From the NCBI GenBank assembly GCA_018362895.1, contig JAHALR010000004.1:94739-158738 (forward strand): DNA of 64,000 nucleotides, given 5' to 3'. Numbering within the stretch: position 1 is the stretch's first letter; each line of letters opens with the position of its first letter. Under the pieces are notes generated by a model, which did no database searches, was not told where the DNA came from, and saw only the letters and a program-made list of their open reading frames with translations. Source of the stretch: Clostridium sp. (lineage in GTDB: Bacteria > Cyanobacteriota > Vampirovibrionia > Gastranaerophilales > Gastranaerophilaceae). Below are positions 26,751-35,655 of the stretch, piece after piece. A program made the position numbers and the translations under genes.

Positions 26751-26774
26751 ACCCCGCTTTTTGCGGGGTTTTTT
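26751..26774 (+). terminator. Terminator after ppdK
   Basis: A 7-bp GC-rich stem ACCCCGC/GCGGGGT (26751-26757, 26763-26769) with a five-T loop is followed by T6. Confidence 0.93.
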
Positions 26775-26803
26775 ATTACTCTGTTTTTTACTCAAAAGGT
26801 TTA

Positions 26804-26833
26804 TTGCGGTAAAACAAAGTTTAATAGTATAAT
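26804..26833 (+). promoter_or_regulatory. Promoter of fixC operon
   Basis: TTGCGG (26804-26809), an 18-base spacer and TATAAT (26828-26833). AAGGGGAG follows as the ribosome site. Confidence 0.55.
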
Positions 26834-26861
26834 TGTGTGACAAGGGGAGTTTTGTTTTAGT

Positions 26862-28175
26862 ATGTCCGAAAAAAATATACAAAAAAATAAAGTTGATGTA
26901 ATAGTTGTCGGATCAGGTCCGGCAGGAGTCAGTGCGTCTGTTACTGTTGCAAGAGGCGGAAAAAAAGTTGTGCTTGTTGAAAGGGGGTCTTTTTCAGGTG
27001 CAAAAAACATGTATGGCGGAGTTGTTTATTCACATGCTGCTGAAGAAATTTTTCCGAATTTTAAAGAAACAGCACCCATAGAAAGATTTGTCGGTTCACA
27101 CAATTATGTTTTGATGTCTGAAAATGATGCAACAACAATTTCATACAAAAATTATGAAAATAAAAAAAATTCATTTGTTACAATCAGAGCAAAATGGGAT
27201 AAATGGTGTGTGGAAGAAGCAATAAAAGAAGGTGTATACTTTGCTCCCAATACACTTGTTAAAGAACTCATTGTAAAAGAAGGAAAAGTTGTTGGGATAA
27301 CAACTGATGTTGAAGATTATTTTGCAGATATTGTTATAATAGCTGACGGAGTTAATTCTATACTGGCAAAACAATTAAGACTTCGTGATGAAATAAAGCC
27401 AAAACATGTCGCTCTTGGTATTAAAGAAGTCATAAAACTGCCTGCTGAAGTTATTAATACACGTTTTGGATTAACACATAACGAAGGTGCTGCTTATGAA
27501 TTTGTAGGTGGACCTTTGGAAGGAATGTTCGGGCTTGGTTTTATTTATACAAACAAAGATTCCGTGTCAGTTGGAATGGGTGTTTCTCTTGAAGATTTAA
27601 AAAATAAAAAAGTTAAACCTTATGAACTTCTTGAAAAATTTAAAGCAAATCCTTCAGTATCAAAGTTTATTGAAGGCGGAGAACTTTTAGAATATTCTGC
27701 TCATCTTATTCCTGAGGGCGGATACAAATGTTTGCCAAAGTTGTACACAGATGGAGCCATGGTTATTGGTGATGCGGCAATGCTTGTCAACAATGTACAT
27801 TTTGAAGGTACAAATTTTGCTATGATTAGTGGTAAATTTGCCGGAGAAACTGCTTTGGAGGCTATTGAACATAATGATTTTTCTTCAAATAGGCTTTGTT
27901 TGTACGAAAAAAAATTACGTAACAGTTTTATTTTAAAAGATTTGAAAACCTACAAGGATGTTGTTTCTGTATTGTCAACAAGAACTAATTCTTTTTTGGG
28001 TTATTACCCAAAACAGGTTAATGAATTTTTTAAGATATTTACAACAGCAGACGGAAAAGAAAAACATGCAAAGTTTCTTAAGTTTACAAAAGACTTTTTC
28101 AGAAAAAGAAGCCTGGCTGAACTTTTTAATGATGCAGTTGCAGGAATAAAACTGGTTTTTGGCATTTTGAAATAA
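26862..28175 (+). CDS. fixC: Electron transfer flavoprotein-quinone oxidoreductase FixC
   Basis: 437 residues. FAD fold 'VDVIVVGSGPAGVSASVTVARGG' with GSGPAG at residues 17-22, a family motif 'SGAKNMYGGVVYSHA' near 45 and a second FAD motif 'GAMVIGDAAMLVNNVHFEGTNFAMISG' near 297. FixC passes electrons from the FixAB flavoprotein towards quinone, or bifurcates them to ferredoxin in FixABCX. fixX follows 13 bases later. fixA and fixB are not in the window. Subfamily call is confident because of the adjacent fixX. Confidence 0.94.
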   Translation: MSEKNIQKNKVDVIVVGSGPAGVSASVTVARGGKKVVLVERGSFSGAKNMYGGVVYSHAAEEIFPNFKETAPIERFVGSHNYVLMSENDATTISYKNYENKKNSFVTIRAKWDKWCVEEAIKEGVYFAPNTLVKELIVKEGKVVGITTDVEDYFADIVIIADGVNSILAKQLRLRDEIKPKHVALGIKEVIKLPAEVINTRFGLTHNEGAAYEFVGGPLEGMFGLGFIYTNKDSVSVGMGVSLEDLKNKKVKPYELLEKFKANPSVSKFIEGGELLEYSAHLIPEGGYKCLPKLYTDGAMVIGDAAMLVNNVHFEGTNFAMISGKFAGETALEAIEHNDFSSNRLCLYEKKLRNSFILKDLKTYKDVVSVLSTRTNSFLGYYPKQVNEFFKIFTTADGKEKHAKFLKFTKDFFRKRSLAELFNDAVAGIKLVFGILK

Positions 28176-28188
28176 TACGGGAACAACT

Positions 28189-28476
28189 ATGGATAATAAA
28201 ATACCTGAAAATATTGAAGATAAACTTTACAAACTTAAATATAAAACAGATTCACGGTGTCATTTGAACCCCGATAAATCAAAATGCTTGCAATGTATAG
28301 ATAAAATCTGTACAATAGTATGTCCGGCTAATGTTTATAATTATAACGAAGCTGAAAAAAAATTGACTGTAAGTTATGAGAAATGTTTGGAATGCGGTGC
28401 TTGCAGAATAATTTGCAAAAATCTGGATTGGACATATCCAAAAAGCGGCAAAGGTGTAAATTTTAAAAATTCGTAG
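28189..28476 (+). CDS. fixX: Ferredoxin-like protein FixX
   Basis: 95 residues. Cysteines C24, C33, C36, C41, C45 and C66, C69, C72, C76 form one incomplete and one complete 4Fe-4S pattern ('CLQCIDKICTIVCPANVY' and 'CLECGACRIICKN'), typical of FixX. It follows fixC by 13 bases and is its electron-transfer partner. The next gene follows 16 bases later with GGAGAG. Confidence 0.93.
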   Translation: MDNKIPENIEDKLYKLKYKTDSRCHLNPDKSKCLQCIDKICTIVCPANVYNYNEAEKKLTVSYEKCLECGACRIICKNLDWTYPKSGKGVNFKNS

Positions 28477-28492
28477 AATAAAGGAGAGAAGT

Positions 28493-28882
28493 ATGAAAGA
28501 AGAGTATAGCGAAAATTACCGCAGATGGTATGACAAAGATCCTTTGTTGTCCAAAACAATGCATACACTGGAAAACTCTGATGATGAAACACAGATTAAA
28601 GTAGCATTAAATTTGATAAAAATTTTAATAGAACATAACATCTCTGAAAATACATATACAGGCGTTGAAGATATGCTTTCGGCTGTTGAAGACGGTCTTG
28701 TGGAAAGAGGAAACAACAGATGGTATGATCTTGATACAACAGTAAGAACAGCAATTAATATGCTGGAAAACAGCCCTGCTGTTGTTCAAAAAGCAGTTGC
28801 CAAAGAAATGGCAAAAATGGTTGTTGATAAAATTAAAGAAGATAAAGACGAACAAGAAGCTGAAGAAGAAGAAAACCTTTAA
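28493..28882 (+). CDS. Hypothetical protein with a two-fold internal repeat
   Basis: 129 residues, no known family recognised. Two helical repeats of about 36 residues are visible: 'RRWYDKDPLLSKTMHTLENS...QIKVALNLIKIL' (about 10-45) and 'NRWYDLDTTVRTAINMLENS...VQKAVAKEMAKMV' (about 75-110). The tail is strongly acidic (DKDEQEAEEEENL). No signal or membrane segment, so probably cytosolic. It sits between fixX and recJ with gaps of 16 and 6 bases, so it is in the same operon. The GGAGAG ribosome site supports the start. Confidence 0.75.
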   Translation: MKEEYSENYRRWYDKDPLLSKTMHTLENSDDETQIKVALNLIKILIEHNISENTYTGVEDMLSAVEDGLVERGNNRWYDLDTTVRTAINMLENSPAVVQKAVAKEMAKMVVDKIKEDKDEQEAEEEENL

Positions 28883-28888
28883 TTTGTC

Positions 28889-31285
28889 ATGGAAAAGCTC
28901 TGGAAAGTAAAAAACAATAAAGACTATACAGAAATTCCAAAGGAAATCAAAGATATTGCCGGAAATAAAATTCTGGCAAATCTTTTATTACAAAGAGGAT
29001 TGGATACTCCAAAAAAAATAAATGAATTTTTGAATCCTGAAAAAATGAAAATTTCTTCTCCTTTTGTTTTTACTGATATGCAAAAATCCGTAGAAAGAAT
29101 TTTTGACGCAATTGATAAACAGGAAAAAATTATTATTTACGGTGATTTTGATTGTGACGGTGTAACTTCTACTTCTCTTCTTTTAAAAACACTGGTGCAT
29201 TTGAATGCAAATGTGGAATATTACATTCCAAACCGTGAAAATGAAAACCATGGATTGAATACAAAAGCTCTGGTTAAATTGATAGCCAAACACAAAGCCA
29301 AATTAATTATCACAGTAGATTGCGGAGTTAGTGACGTTGAACAGGTGAGTTTTGCCAACGGTTTTAAGGTGGATGTTATAATAACAGACCACCACGAGGC
29401 TCCTGAAATTTTACCCGAGGCTTTTTCTATAATAAATCCAAAAGCTCTTAATTCTTTGGATAAAGATTTGGATATAGAAACAATTCAGGCGTTAAACCAG
29501 CTTGCAGGCGTAGGCGTTGCTTTTAAACTTGCATGTGCGCTTTTGGAAAAAACAAAAGATTACGATTTTGCGGATGAACTTCTTCCTCTTGTTGCTGTTG
29601 GAACAATTGCTGATGTTGTTCCAATCTTGTATGAAAACAGAAGCTTTGTACATGCAGGCTTGAAACTTATTGAAGCCGGAAAGAATGCGGGGTTGAGAGT
29701 TTTGCTTGAAAAAAGCGGATATGACTTGAAAAGCGGTATCAGCTCTGAAAACATTGCTTTTGGTGTAGCTCCGAGAATCAATGCTGCAGGTCGTCTTGAT
29801 ACCGTGGAAAATGCTGTAAAACTTTTGACTTCGAATAATATTTCTGAAATAGAAGTGTGTTCCGAAGAACTGAACAATTTCAACAGAATACGTCAGGATT
29901 TGTGTGACCAAATATATCAAGAAGCCCTGGAAATGATTCAAAATGAACCTGCTTCAGATTCAGTAATTTTATATAAACCTGATTGGCATATAGGAATAAT
30001 CGGGATTGTTGCTTCCAAATTGGTGGAAAAATTTTACAAACCCGTATTTTTGATGACAAAAGATGAAAATACCGGTTTTATCAGATGTTCATCAAGAAGC
30101 ATACCGGAAGTTCATATTCGTGATGTAATCGCAAACAATTCTGAATTGTTTGAATATTTTGGCGGGCATGCACAGGCTGCGGGTCTTGTGTTTGATCCTT
30201 CAAAAAATAAGTTTGAAAAAATTAAAGAAGCTTTGAACAACTCTATTTCTTTACAATTAGACGGCAAAGAGCTTGTGCCTTCGGTTGAAATAGATATGGA
30301 GCTTGATTCCGATGATGTTTCTCTTGAGCTGATTGATGAAATAAAAAAACTTGAGCCGTTCGGGGAGGGAAATAAAACACCGTTGTTTGTTACAAAAAAT
30401 CTTGTGTTAAACAGCTTTAGGACAATGGGTGCAAATAATAGTCATCTCAAAATTTTCTGTGAAAATCAAAACGGCAAACCTTTTGAATGTGTTTTTTGGA
30501 ATCACAGCGATTTGAACATCCCTGAAGGAAAGAGTTTTGATGCTGTGTTTTATCCAAAAATTAATGTCTTTAATGGCATAACAACTATTCAGCTGGATTT
30601 GCAGGATTTGAAGTCTGAATTTTTGGTGAAGGTAGGGGCTTCTGATAAAAAAGATAACTTTAAACTCTATGATCACAGAAAAAAAACAAATATTTATGCA
30701 CAAATTAGTGATTATCTTTTAACAACAAAAATTTCTACACAAATTTTTTCTCAAGACAAAATTATTTGTGAAGCTTTAAGACCTTATCCTGTAATTTTTG
30801 AAAAAGTTAAAAATCGTCAAACCATATCAAAATGTTCACAAATTATGTTTTTTGACTATCCCAGCGACAGAAATATATTTGATGAAATTTTGAAAAAAAC
30901 CGGAGCAAAAACACTTCATTTTATGAATTATAACAATCGTAAGCCTTATGCGGAAGAGATAATAAAAAATATTTCTGGAATGATGAAGTATGTAAGCAAT
31001 AACAAAAACGGAAAATTTAATCTCTGTGATGTTTCAGACTTTTTGTCAGTGTCTGATGAAGTTGTGGAATTGTGTATAGATATTTTTGAATCTATGGGAA
31101 TGTTGGAAATTTTAGAGAAAAATTCTAATAACTACACAATAAAATTTTTGTGTTCTGTTGAATTTTCAAGAATTAAAAACAGTGATATGTTTGAAGAACT
31201 TGAAAATGAGTTGCAAAAAATATATTTATATCGTCAGAGTCTTTGCACAATGCCTCTTGAAGAATTAACATATTTACAAAAGTAA
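28889..31285 (+). CDS. recJ: Single-stranded-DNA exonuclease RecJ
   Basis: 798 residues, longer than the common 550-580. DHH phosphoesterase motifs: 'GDFDCDGVTSTSLL' near residue 88, 'ITVDCGVSD' near 143, 'ITDHHEAPEILPEA' near 167. DHHA1 motif 'YFGGHAQAAGLVF' near 424, then an OB-like domain. About 230 extra residues (570-798) form an additional domain with no motif I recognise, as in some long RecJ proteins. It degrades single strands 5' to 3' in repair and recombination. It lies 6 bases after the repeat protein. Confidence 0.96.
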   Translation: MEKLWKVKNNKDYTEIPKEIKDIAGNKILANLLLQRGLDTPKKINEFLNPEKMKISSPFVFTDMQKSVERIFDAIDKQEKIIIYGDFDCDGVTSTSLLLKTLVHLNANVEYYIPNRENENHGLNTKALVKLIAKHKAKLIITVDCGVSDVEQVSFANGFKVDVIITDHHEAPEILPEAFSIINPKALNSLDKDLDIETIQALNQLAGVGVAFKLACALLEKTKDYDFADELLPLVAVGTIADVVPILYENRSFVHAGLKLIEAGKNAGLRVLLEKSGYDLKSGISSENIAFGVAPRINAAGRLDTVENAVKLLTSNNISEIEVCSEELNNFNRIRQDLCDQIYQEALEMIQNEPASDSVILYKPDWHIGIIGIVASKLVEKFYKPVFLMTKDENTGFIRCSSRSIPEVHIRDVIANNSELFEYFGGHAQAAGLVFDPSKNKFEKIKEALNNSISLQLDGKELVPSVEIDMELDSDDVSLELIDEIKKLEPFGEGNKTPLFVTKNLVLNSFRTMGANNSHLKIFCENQNGKPFECVFWNHSDLNIPEGKSFDAVFYPKINVFNGITTIQLDLQDLKSEFLVKVGASDKKDNFKLYDHRKKTNIYAQISDYLLTTKISTQIFSQDKIICEALRPYPVIFEKVKNRQTISKCSQIMFFDYPSDRNIFDEILKKTGAKTLHFMNYNNRKPYAEEIIKNISGMMKYVSNNKNGKFNLCDVSDFLSVSDEVVELCIDIFESMGMLEILEKNSNNYTIKFLCSVEFSRIKNSDMFEELENELQKIYLYRQSLCTMPLEELTYLQK

Positions 31286-31430
31286 ATACTTTATACTTTT
31301 ATGAAACTTTTTCTTTGCCCTAATGTCTAAAAAAATAAGAGATTAGAGAGGAAAAGTTTAGTATAGTTTCGGATATTAAATATTTGAAGCTTTATGCTAT
31401 TATGTATTTAAAAGAAAAAGAGGTAGAACT

Positions 31431-32660
31431 TTGAAGATTAACTTAAAAAAATATTTTATTGCTGCATTTGCAATGATAGCAGTATTTGTTACAAGCTCAC
31501 TTTCTACATCAGGAGGTGTTTTTGCATCATCTCCCCAGCAGTTGTATGAACAGGTGTGGAAATTAATTAATACAAAATATGTTGATCATACAAATAATCA
31601 ACAGGACTGGAAAAGATGGCGCAACAAGTATGACAAAGTCATAAAAACAGATGAAGATGCATATGTTGCAATCCAAACCATGCTTGCAAGTTTGAATGAT
31701 CCTTATACAAAATTTCTTGATCCTAAAGAATTTGAAGAAGAAACAAGTTCTATCAAAGGCTCTCTTAAAGGAATTGGTGTACAAATCGGCTTAAGAGAAG
31801 GTAAATTGTTAATCATTGCACCTATTGAAGATACTCCGGGAGAAAAAGCAGGACTTCTTGCTGAAGATGAAATTCTTGAGATTAACGGTAAATCTACAAA
31901 AGGTATAACAATAGATAAAGCTGCTGACCAAATTCGAGGCGAAGAAGGTTCTTATGTTACACTTTTGATTAAACGTAAAAACCAGCCGAATAAAGAATAT
32001 AAAATTCAGCGTGCTGAGATTGAAATTAAATCAGTTTCAACTAAAATTCCGGAAAATGCTAAACTTGATGATTGTGTTGGATATATCAGACTAAGCTCTT
32101 TTATTAGTAAAAATGCAACAACAGAATTTGAAAAAGCATTACAACTTTATAAAAACAAAAAAGGTTTTATTATTGATCTTCGTTCTAATCCGGGCGGTTT
32201 GTTGAGTAATGCAATATTGATTTCAGATATGTTCCTGGACGGAGGAATTATTGTCAGCACAGTAGATAGAGACGGATATAAAGAAACTACTAGAGCTACA
32301 AGAAAATATGTTACAGACAAACCGATTATTATTTTAATCAACAAAGGTTCTGCTTCAGCCAGTGAGATTTTCTCAGGAGCTATGAAAGATAACAAGAGAG
32401 CTTTGCTGGTTGGTGAAAACAGCTTTGGTAAAGGACTTGTACAGGAAGTTAACAAACTCATGGGCGGATCCGGTGCAAATATTACAATCCAAAAATATCT
32501 GACACCTAATGGAACAGATATTAATAAAAAAGGAATTGCTCCTGATGTTACAATTGAACTGACAGAAGAAAATGTTAAAGCGAAAGATGATGTACAGCTC
32601 AAAAAAGCTAACGAACTTCTGGTACAAATGATTAAGAATCAAAGCGTTTGTGTAAAATAA
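31431..32660 (+). CDS. ctpA: C-terminal processing peptidase (S41, CtpA)
   Basis: 409 residues from a TTG start with GAGGTAG upstream. A signal peptide of about 31 residues ends at SGGVFA. A PDZ domain covers about 95-175 ('LKGIGVQIGLREGKLLI'). The S41 core has 'DLRSNPGGLL' near 248, 'INKGSASASEIFSGAM' near 303-318 with the catalytic Ser, and 'GENSFGKGLVQ' near 326-336 with the catalytic Lys. It works outside the membrane on protein C-termini. Single-gene unit with its own terminator; an extended -10-like TGCTATTAT lies upstream. Confidence 0.96.
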   Translation: MKINLKKYFIAAFAMIAVFVTSSLSTSGGVFASSPQQLYEQVWKLINTKYVDHTNNQQDWKRWRNKYDKVIKTDEDAYVAIQTMLASLNDPYTKFLDPKEFEEETSSIKGSLKGIGVQIGLREGKLLIIAPIEDTPGEKAGLLAEDEILEINGKSTKGITIDKAADQIRGEEGSYVTLLIKRKNQPNKEYKIQRAEIEIKSVSTKIPENAKLDDCVGYIRLSSFISKNATTEFEKALQLYKNKKGFIIDLRSNPGGLLSNAILISDMFLDGGIIVSTVDRDGYKETTRATRKYVTDKPIIILINKGSASASEIFSGAMKDNKRALLVGENSFGKGLVQEVNKLMGGSGANITIQKYLTPNGTDINKKGIAPDVTIELTEENVKAKDDVQLKKANELLVQMIKNQSVCVK

Positions 32661-32668
32661 AATTTTAA

Positions 32669-32698
32669 AAACCTCTTGATAATTTTCAAGAGGTTTTT
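32669..32698 (+). terminator. Terminator after ctpA
   Basis: A 10-bp perfect stem AAACCTCTTG/CAAGAGGTTT (32669-32678, 32687-32696) is followed by T. Confidence 0.92.
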
Positions 32699-32831
32699 GT
32701 TTTACACATGTAACAATTTTGAGTGTAAGCATTACAATTGTTTGTAAAATATGTAAACTTATATTATAATGTTAGAGCTTAAAATCTACATTGAGCGTTA
32801 GATTAGATATGGTACTGGAAATCAAGAGAGA

Positions 32832-33722
32832 ATGGCTTTAACCTTTCAAGAATTAATTTTAAATTTATCAAAATTTTGGTCCGATTACGGATGTATTATT
32901 CAACAGCCTTATGATATAGAAAAAGGTGCTTCAACAATGAACCCTGCGACATTCTTGCGTTCATTGGGGCCTGAGCCTTGGAATACGGCAATGGTTGAAC
33001 CTTGCAGACGTCCGACTGATGCCAGATATGGTGAAAATCCTAACAGATTAGGTCATTACTTTCAATATCAAGTTATTTTAAAACCATCTCCGGATAATGC
33101 ACAGGAACTTTATCTAAAAAGTTTGGAAGCGATGGGCATAGATTTATCCCAGCACGATGTAAGATTCGTTGAAGATAACTGGGAATCTCCTACGCTTGGT
33201 GCTGCCGGAGTAGGCTGGGAAGTTTGGCTTGACGGTATGGAAATTACCCAATTTACATATTTCCAACAGGTTGGTGGTTTGGAAATCAAACCTGTTGCTC
33301 TTGAATTGACATACGGTCTTGAAAGAATTGCTATGTATCTTCAGAACGTCAACTCTGTTTATGACGTTAAGTGGAACAAAGAATTGAAATATGGTGAAAT
33401 TTATCTGCAAAATGAAATTGAACAATCAAAGTATAATTTTGAAGTTTCTTCAGCAGAGAGATTATTTAAGCTTTTTGATATTTATCAGGAAGAAGTTGAA
33501 AATTGCGTAGAAAATAAGCTGGTTTTGCCTGCTTATGACTATGTACTGAAATGCTCACATACATTTAACCTTTTGGATGCAAGAGGGGTTATTTCTAAAG
33601 ATGAGAGAATAAACTTTATTAATCGAGTCAGAAGAATGGCGGCTATGGTAGCAAAATTGTATGTAGAACAAAGAGAAGAGCTGGGTTTCCCCTTACTCAA
33701 GAAAGAAAAAGCTACAATTTAA
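32832..33722 (+). CDS. glyQ: Glycyl-tRNA synthetase alpha subunit
   Basis: 296 residues, the usual length of the separate alpha subunit. Motifs: 'FWSDYGCIIQQPYDIEKGAST' near the N-terminus, 'PNRLGHYFQYQVILKPSP' near 75 and 'ALELTYGLERIAMYLQ' near 160. It charges tRNA-Gly with the beta subunit (glyS), which is not in the window. The gap upstream (171 bases) holds a TATAAT-type box but no T-box features. The next gene begins 15 bases downstream. Confidence 0.98.
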   Translation: MALTFQELILNLSKFWSDYGCIIQQPYDIEKGASTMNPATFLRSLGPEPWNTAMVEPCRRPTDARYGENPNRLGHYFQYQVILKPSPDNAQELYLKSLEAMGIDLSQHDVRFVEDNWESPTLGAAGVGWEVWLDGMEITQFTYFQQVGGLEIKPVALELTYGLERIAMYLQNVNSVYDVKWNKELKYGEIYLQNEIEQSKYNFEVSSAERLFKLFDIYQEEVENCVENKLVLPAYDYVLKCSHTFNLLDARGVISKDERINFINRVRRMAAMVAKLYVEQREELGFPLLKKEKATI

Positions 33723-33737
33723 TATAAGGATAATTAC

Positions 33738-35372
33738 ATGAGCCAACAAGACGTAACCGAAGTAGGATTGGTTGAGAACTTTGTTTCTAAGCTTTTAAAA
33801 ACAAAGAATCCCGATGATATGTTAGCGCAGTCTAAAGAAACAGGTTTGAAAAAAACCTTAAATTGGATTGACTTGATAATTTTAGGCATTGGTGCAGTTA
33901 TCGGTGCTGGAATATTTTCTATGGTAGGTTCTGCCGTTGTAGGTACAGATGGTCATGGAGCAGGTCCTGCGCTTATTATTTCAATGGTAATTGCAGCAAT
34001 AGCATGTATATTTTCTGCTCTGTGTTATGCCGAATTTGCTTCAATGATTCCGGTTTCTGGCGGTGTTTATACATATACATTTGCTACAATGGGTGAATTA
34101 GCAGCATGGATGGTCGGTTGGGTATTGATGCTTCAATATACAATCGGAAATATTGCTGTTGCATGCAGCTGGACAGGTTATTTGTTACAATTTTTAAGAG
34201 GATTTGAACCTTACACGGCTCATTTGCCTGCTGCATTGCAGAATATTACTCACCATATAATGTATCCTCCTTTGTGGTTGGTAAGTGATTATGCTACTGC
34301 AAAGGCTGCATATTTGAAAATGGGTATGAATCCTGCTGATCATATACCGCATTTGTTTGGTTTAATACCTGTTTCTGTTAATATTCCTGCAATTTTAATG
34401 ATTCTGCTCGTCACTGCAATTCTTGTTAAAGGTATTTCTGAATCAAAAAATATGGCGGGTATAATGGTTATCATTAAACTTGTTGTAATAGGCTTATTTA
34501 TAGGTGTAGGTGCTTTTTATGTTAAACCTGATAATTGGACTCCGTTTATGCCAAACGGTATAGGCAGTGTGCTCGTAAGTGCTTTTACAATTTTCTTTGC
34601 TTATACAGGTTTTGATGCTATTTCAACCGCAGCAGAAGAAACAAAAAATCCTCAAAAAGACATCCCTATCGGTATTATAGGAACACTTGTTCTTTGTACT
34701 GTTGTATATATTTTTGTAGCACTGGTTTTAACCGGTGTAGTTAAATGGGATACAATTAATATCCATGCTCCGATTGCTTATGCAATGCAAATGACAGGAC
34801 AAGGCTGGGTTGCAGGTTTAATTTCTGTCGGTGCATTAACCGGTTTGACTTCTGTATTACTTGTTATGCAATTGGCGGCAACAAGAATATTGTTCTCTAT
34901 GGCAAGGGATAACTTTTTCCCGACTATTTTGAAAAAGGTTCATCCGGTATACAAAACTCCCCACGTTATTACATGGGTTGTTGGAATTGCAATGGTAATT
35001 GGCTGTTTATTCCTTGATTTGAATTTGGCGGCACAATTATGTATCTTTAGTGTGTTCACATCATTTATCATAGTATGTGTTGGAGTCTTGATTCTTCGAA
35101 AAACAGACCCTCAAAGACATAGACCGTTTAAAGTTCCTTTTTCACCATTGTTTCCTTCACTTGGCATACTTTTATGCGGAGGTTTAATGGTTGTTGCAAT
35201 CATCAGTATGGGAAAAACAGCTCTTTTATTCCCTTTGTGGCTTGCAATAGGCATAGGAATTTATGCCGGATACGGATATAAAAGAAACAGAAGAATTGAA
35301 GGTATAGAAGAAAAAAGACTTAAAAATAAAGAAGCAAGAGAAAAAGCAGCTTCAGAATCTTCATCAGTTTAA
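33738..35372 (+). CDS. APC-superfamily amino acid permease
   Basis: 544 residues with about 12 hydrophobic helices. The first helix carries 'GIGAVIGAGIFSMVGSA', the substrate-site signature of the cationic amino-acid transporter (CAT/YfnA) branch. 'SALCYAEFASMIPVSGGVYTY' follows, and 'FFAYTGFDAISTAAEETKNPQKDIPIGI' lies near residue 290. A large loop of about 60 residues separates helices 4 and 5. The charged C-terminus is cytosolic. Likely imports a neutral or cationic amino acid; substrate not determinable. Co-transcribed with glyQ by spacing. Confidence 0.93.
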   Translation: MSQQDVTEVGLVENFVSKLLKTKNPDDMLAQSKETGLKKTLNWIDLIILGIGAVIGAGIFSMVGSAVVGTDGHGAGPALIISMVIAAIACIFSALCYAEFASMIPVSGGVYTYTFATMGELAAWMVGWVLMLQYTIGNIAVACSWTGYLLQFLRGFEPYTAHLPAALQNITHHIMYPPLWLVSDYATAKAAYLKMGMNPADHIPHLFGLIPVSVNIPAILMILLVTAILVKGISESKNMAGIMVIIKLVVIGLFIGVGAFYVKPDNWTPFMPNGIGSVLVSAFTIFFAYTGFDAISTAAEETKNPQKDIPIGIIGTLVLCTVVYIFVALVLTGVVKWDTINIHAPIAYAMQMTGQGWVAGLISVGALTGLTSVLLVMQLAATRILFSMARDNFFPTILKKVHPVYKTPHVITWVVGIAMVIGCLFLDLNLAAQLCIFSVFTSFIIVCVGVLILRKTDPQRHRPFKVPFSPLFPSLGILLCGGLMVVAIISMGKTALLFPLWLAIGIGIYAGYGYKRNRRIEGIEEKRLKNKEAREKAASESSSV

Positions 35373-35391
35373 AATAAAAATTCTATGGTTT

Positions 35392-35426
35392 AAAAGCAGT
35401 CTGTATAATGTACAGACTGCTTTTTT
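35392..35426 (+). terminator. Terminator after permease
   Basis: A 14-bp perfect stem (35392-35405 with 35411-35424) with a 5-base loop ends in T6. Confidence 0.95.
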
Positions 35427-35527
35427 AAGAATTATTAAAAAACAGTGTTTTCATTAAATTATGTAAAGTTCAATTTTATAGATAAATAAGTCAATCAAAC
35501 ACAGTAGTGATAATATTATTCACGATA

Positions 35528-35536
35528 TGATATAAT
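35528..35536 (+). promoter_or_regulatory. Extended -10 promoter of pseudopilin gene 2, long leader
   Basis: TGA followed by TATAAT (35531-35536). The predicted leader is about 113 bases. It contains a hairpin GCATG/CATGC (35588-35592, 35624-35628) ahead of the AAGGAG ribosome site. I do not recognise a known riboswitch. Confidence 0.5.
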
Positions 35537-35655
35537 ACATTTAAGTATAGGTTTCGTGTCTTGCGGATAGAAAAAGTATAAAAACAGGCATGATAAATAT
35601 ATAACTCTTTTAAAAATAATATCCATGCATAATAAAAACTAAATAAGGAGCTCAA

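Noticed and set aside
32699..32831. T-box leader upstream of glyQ
   Set aside because: I found no T-box consensus, specifier loop or antiterminator/terminator pair in the gap.
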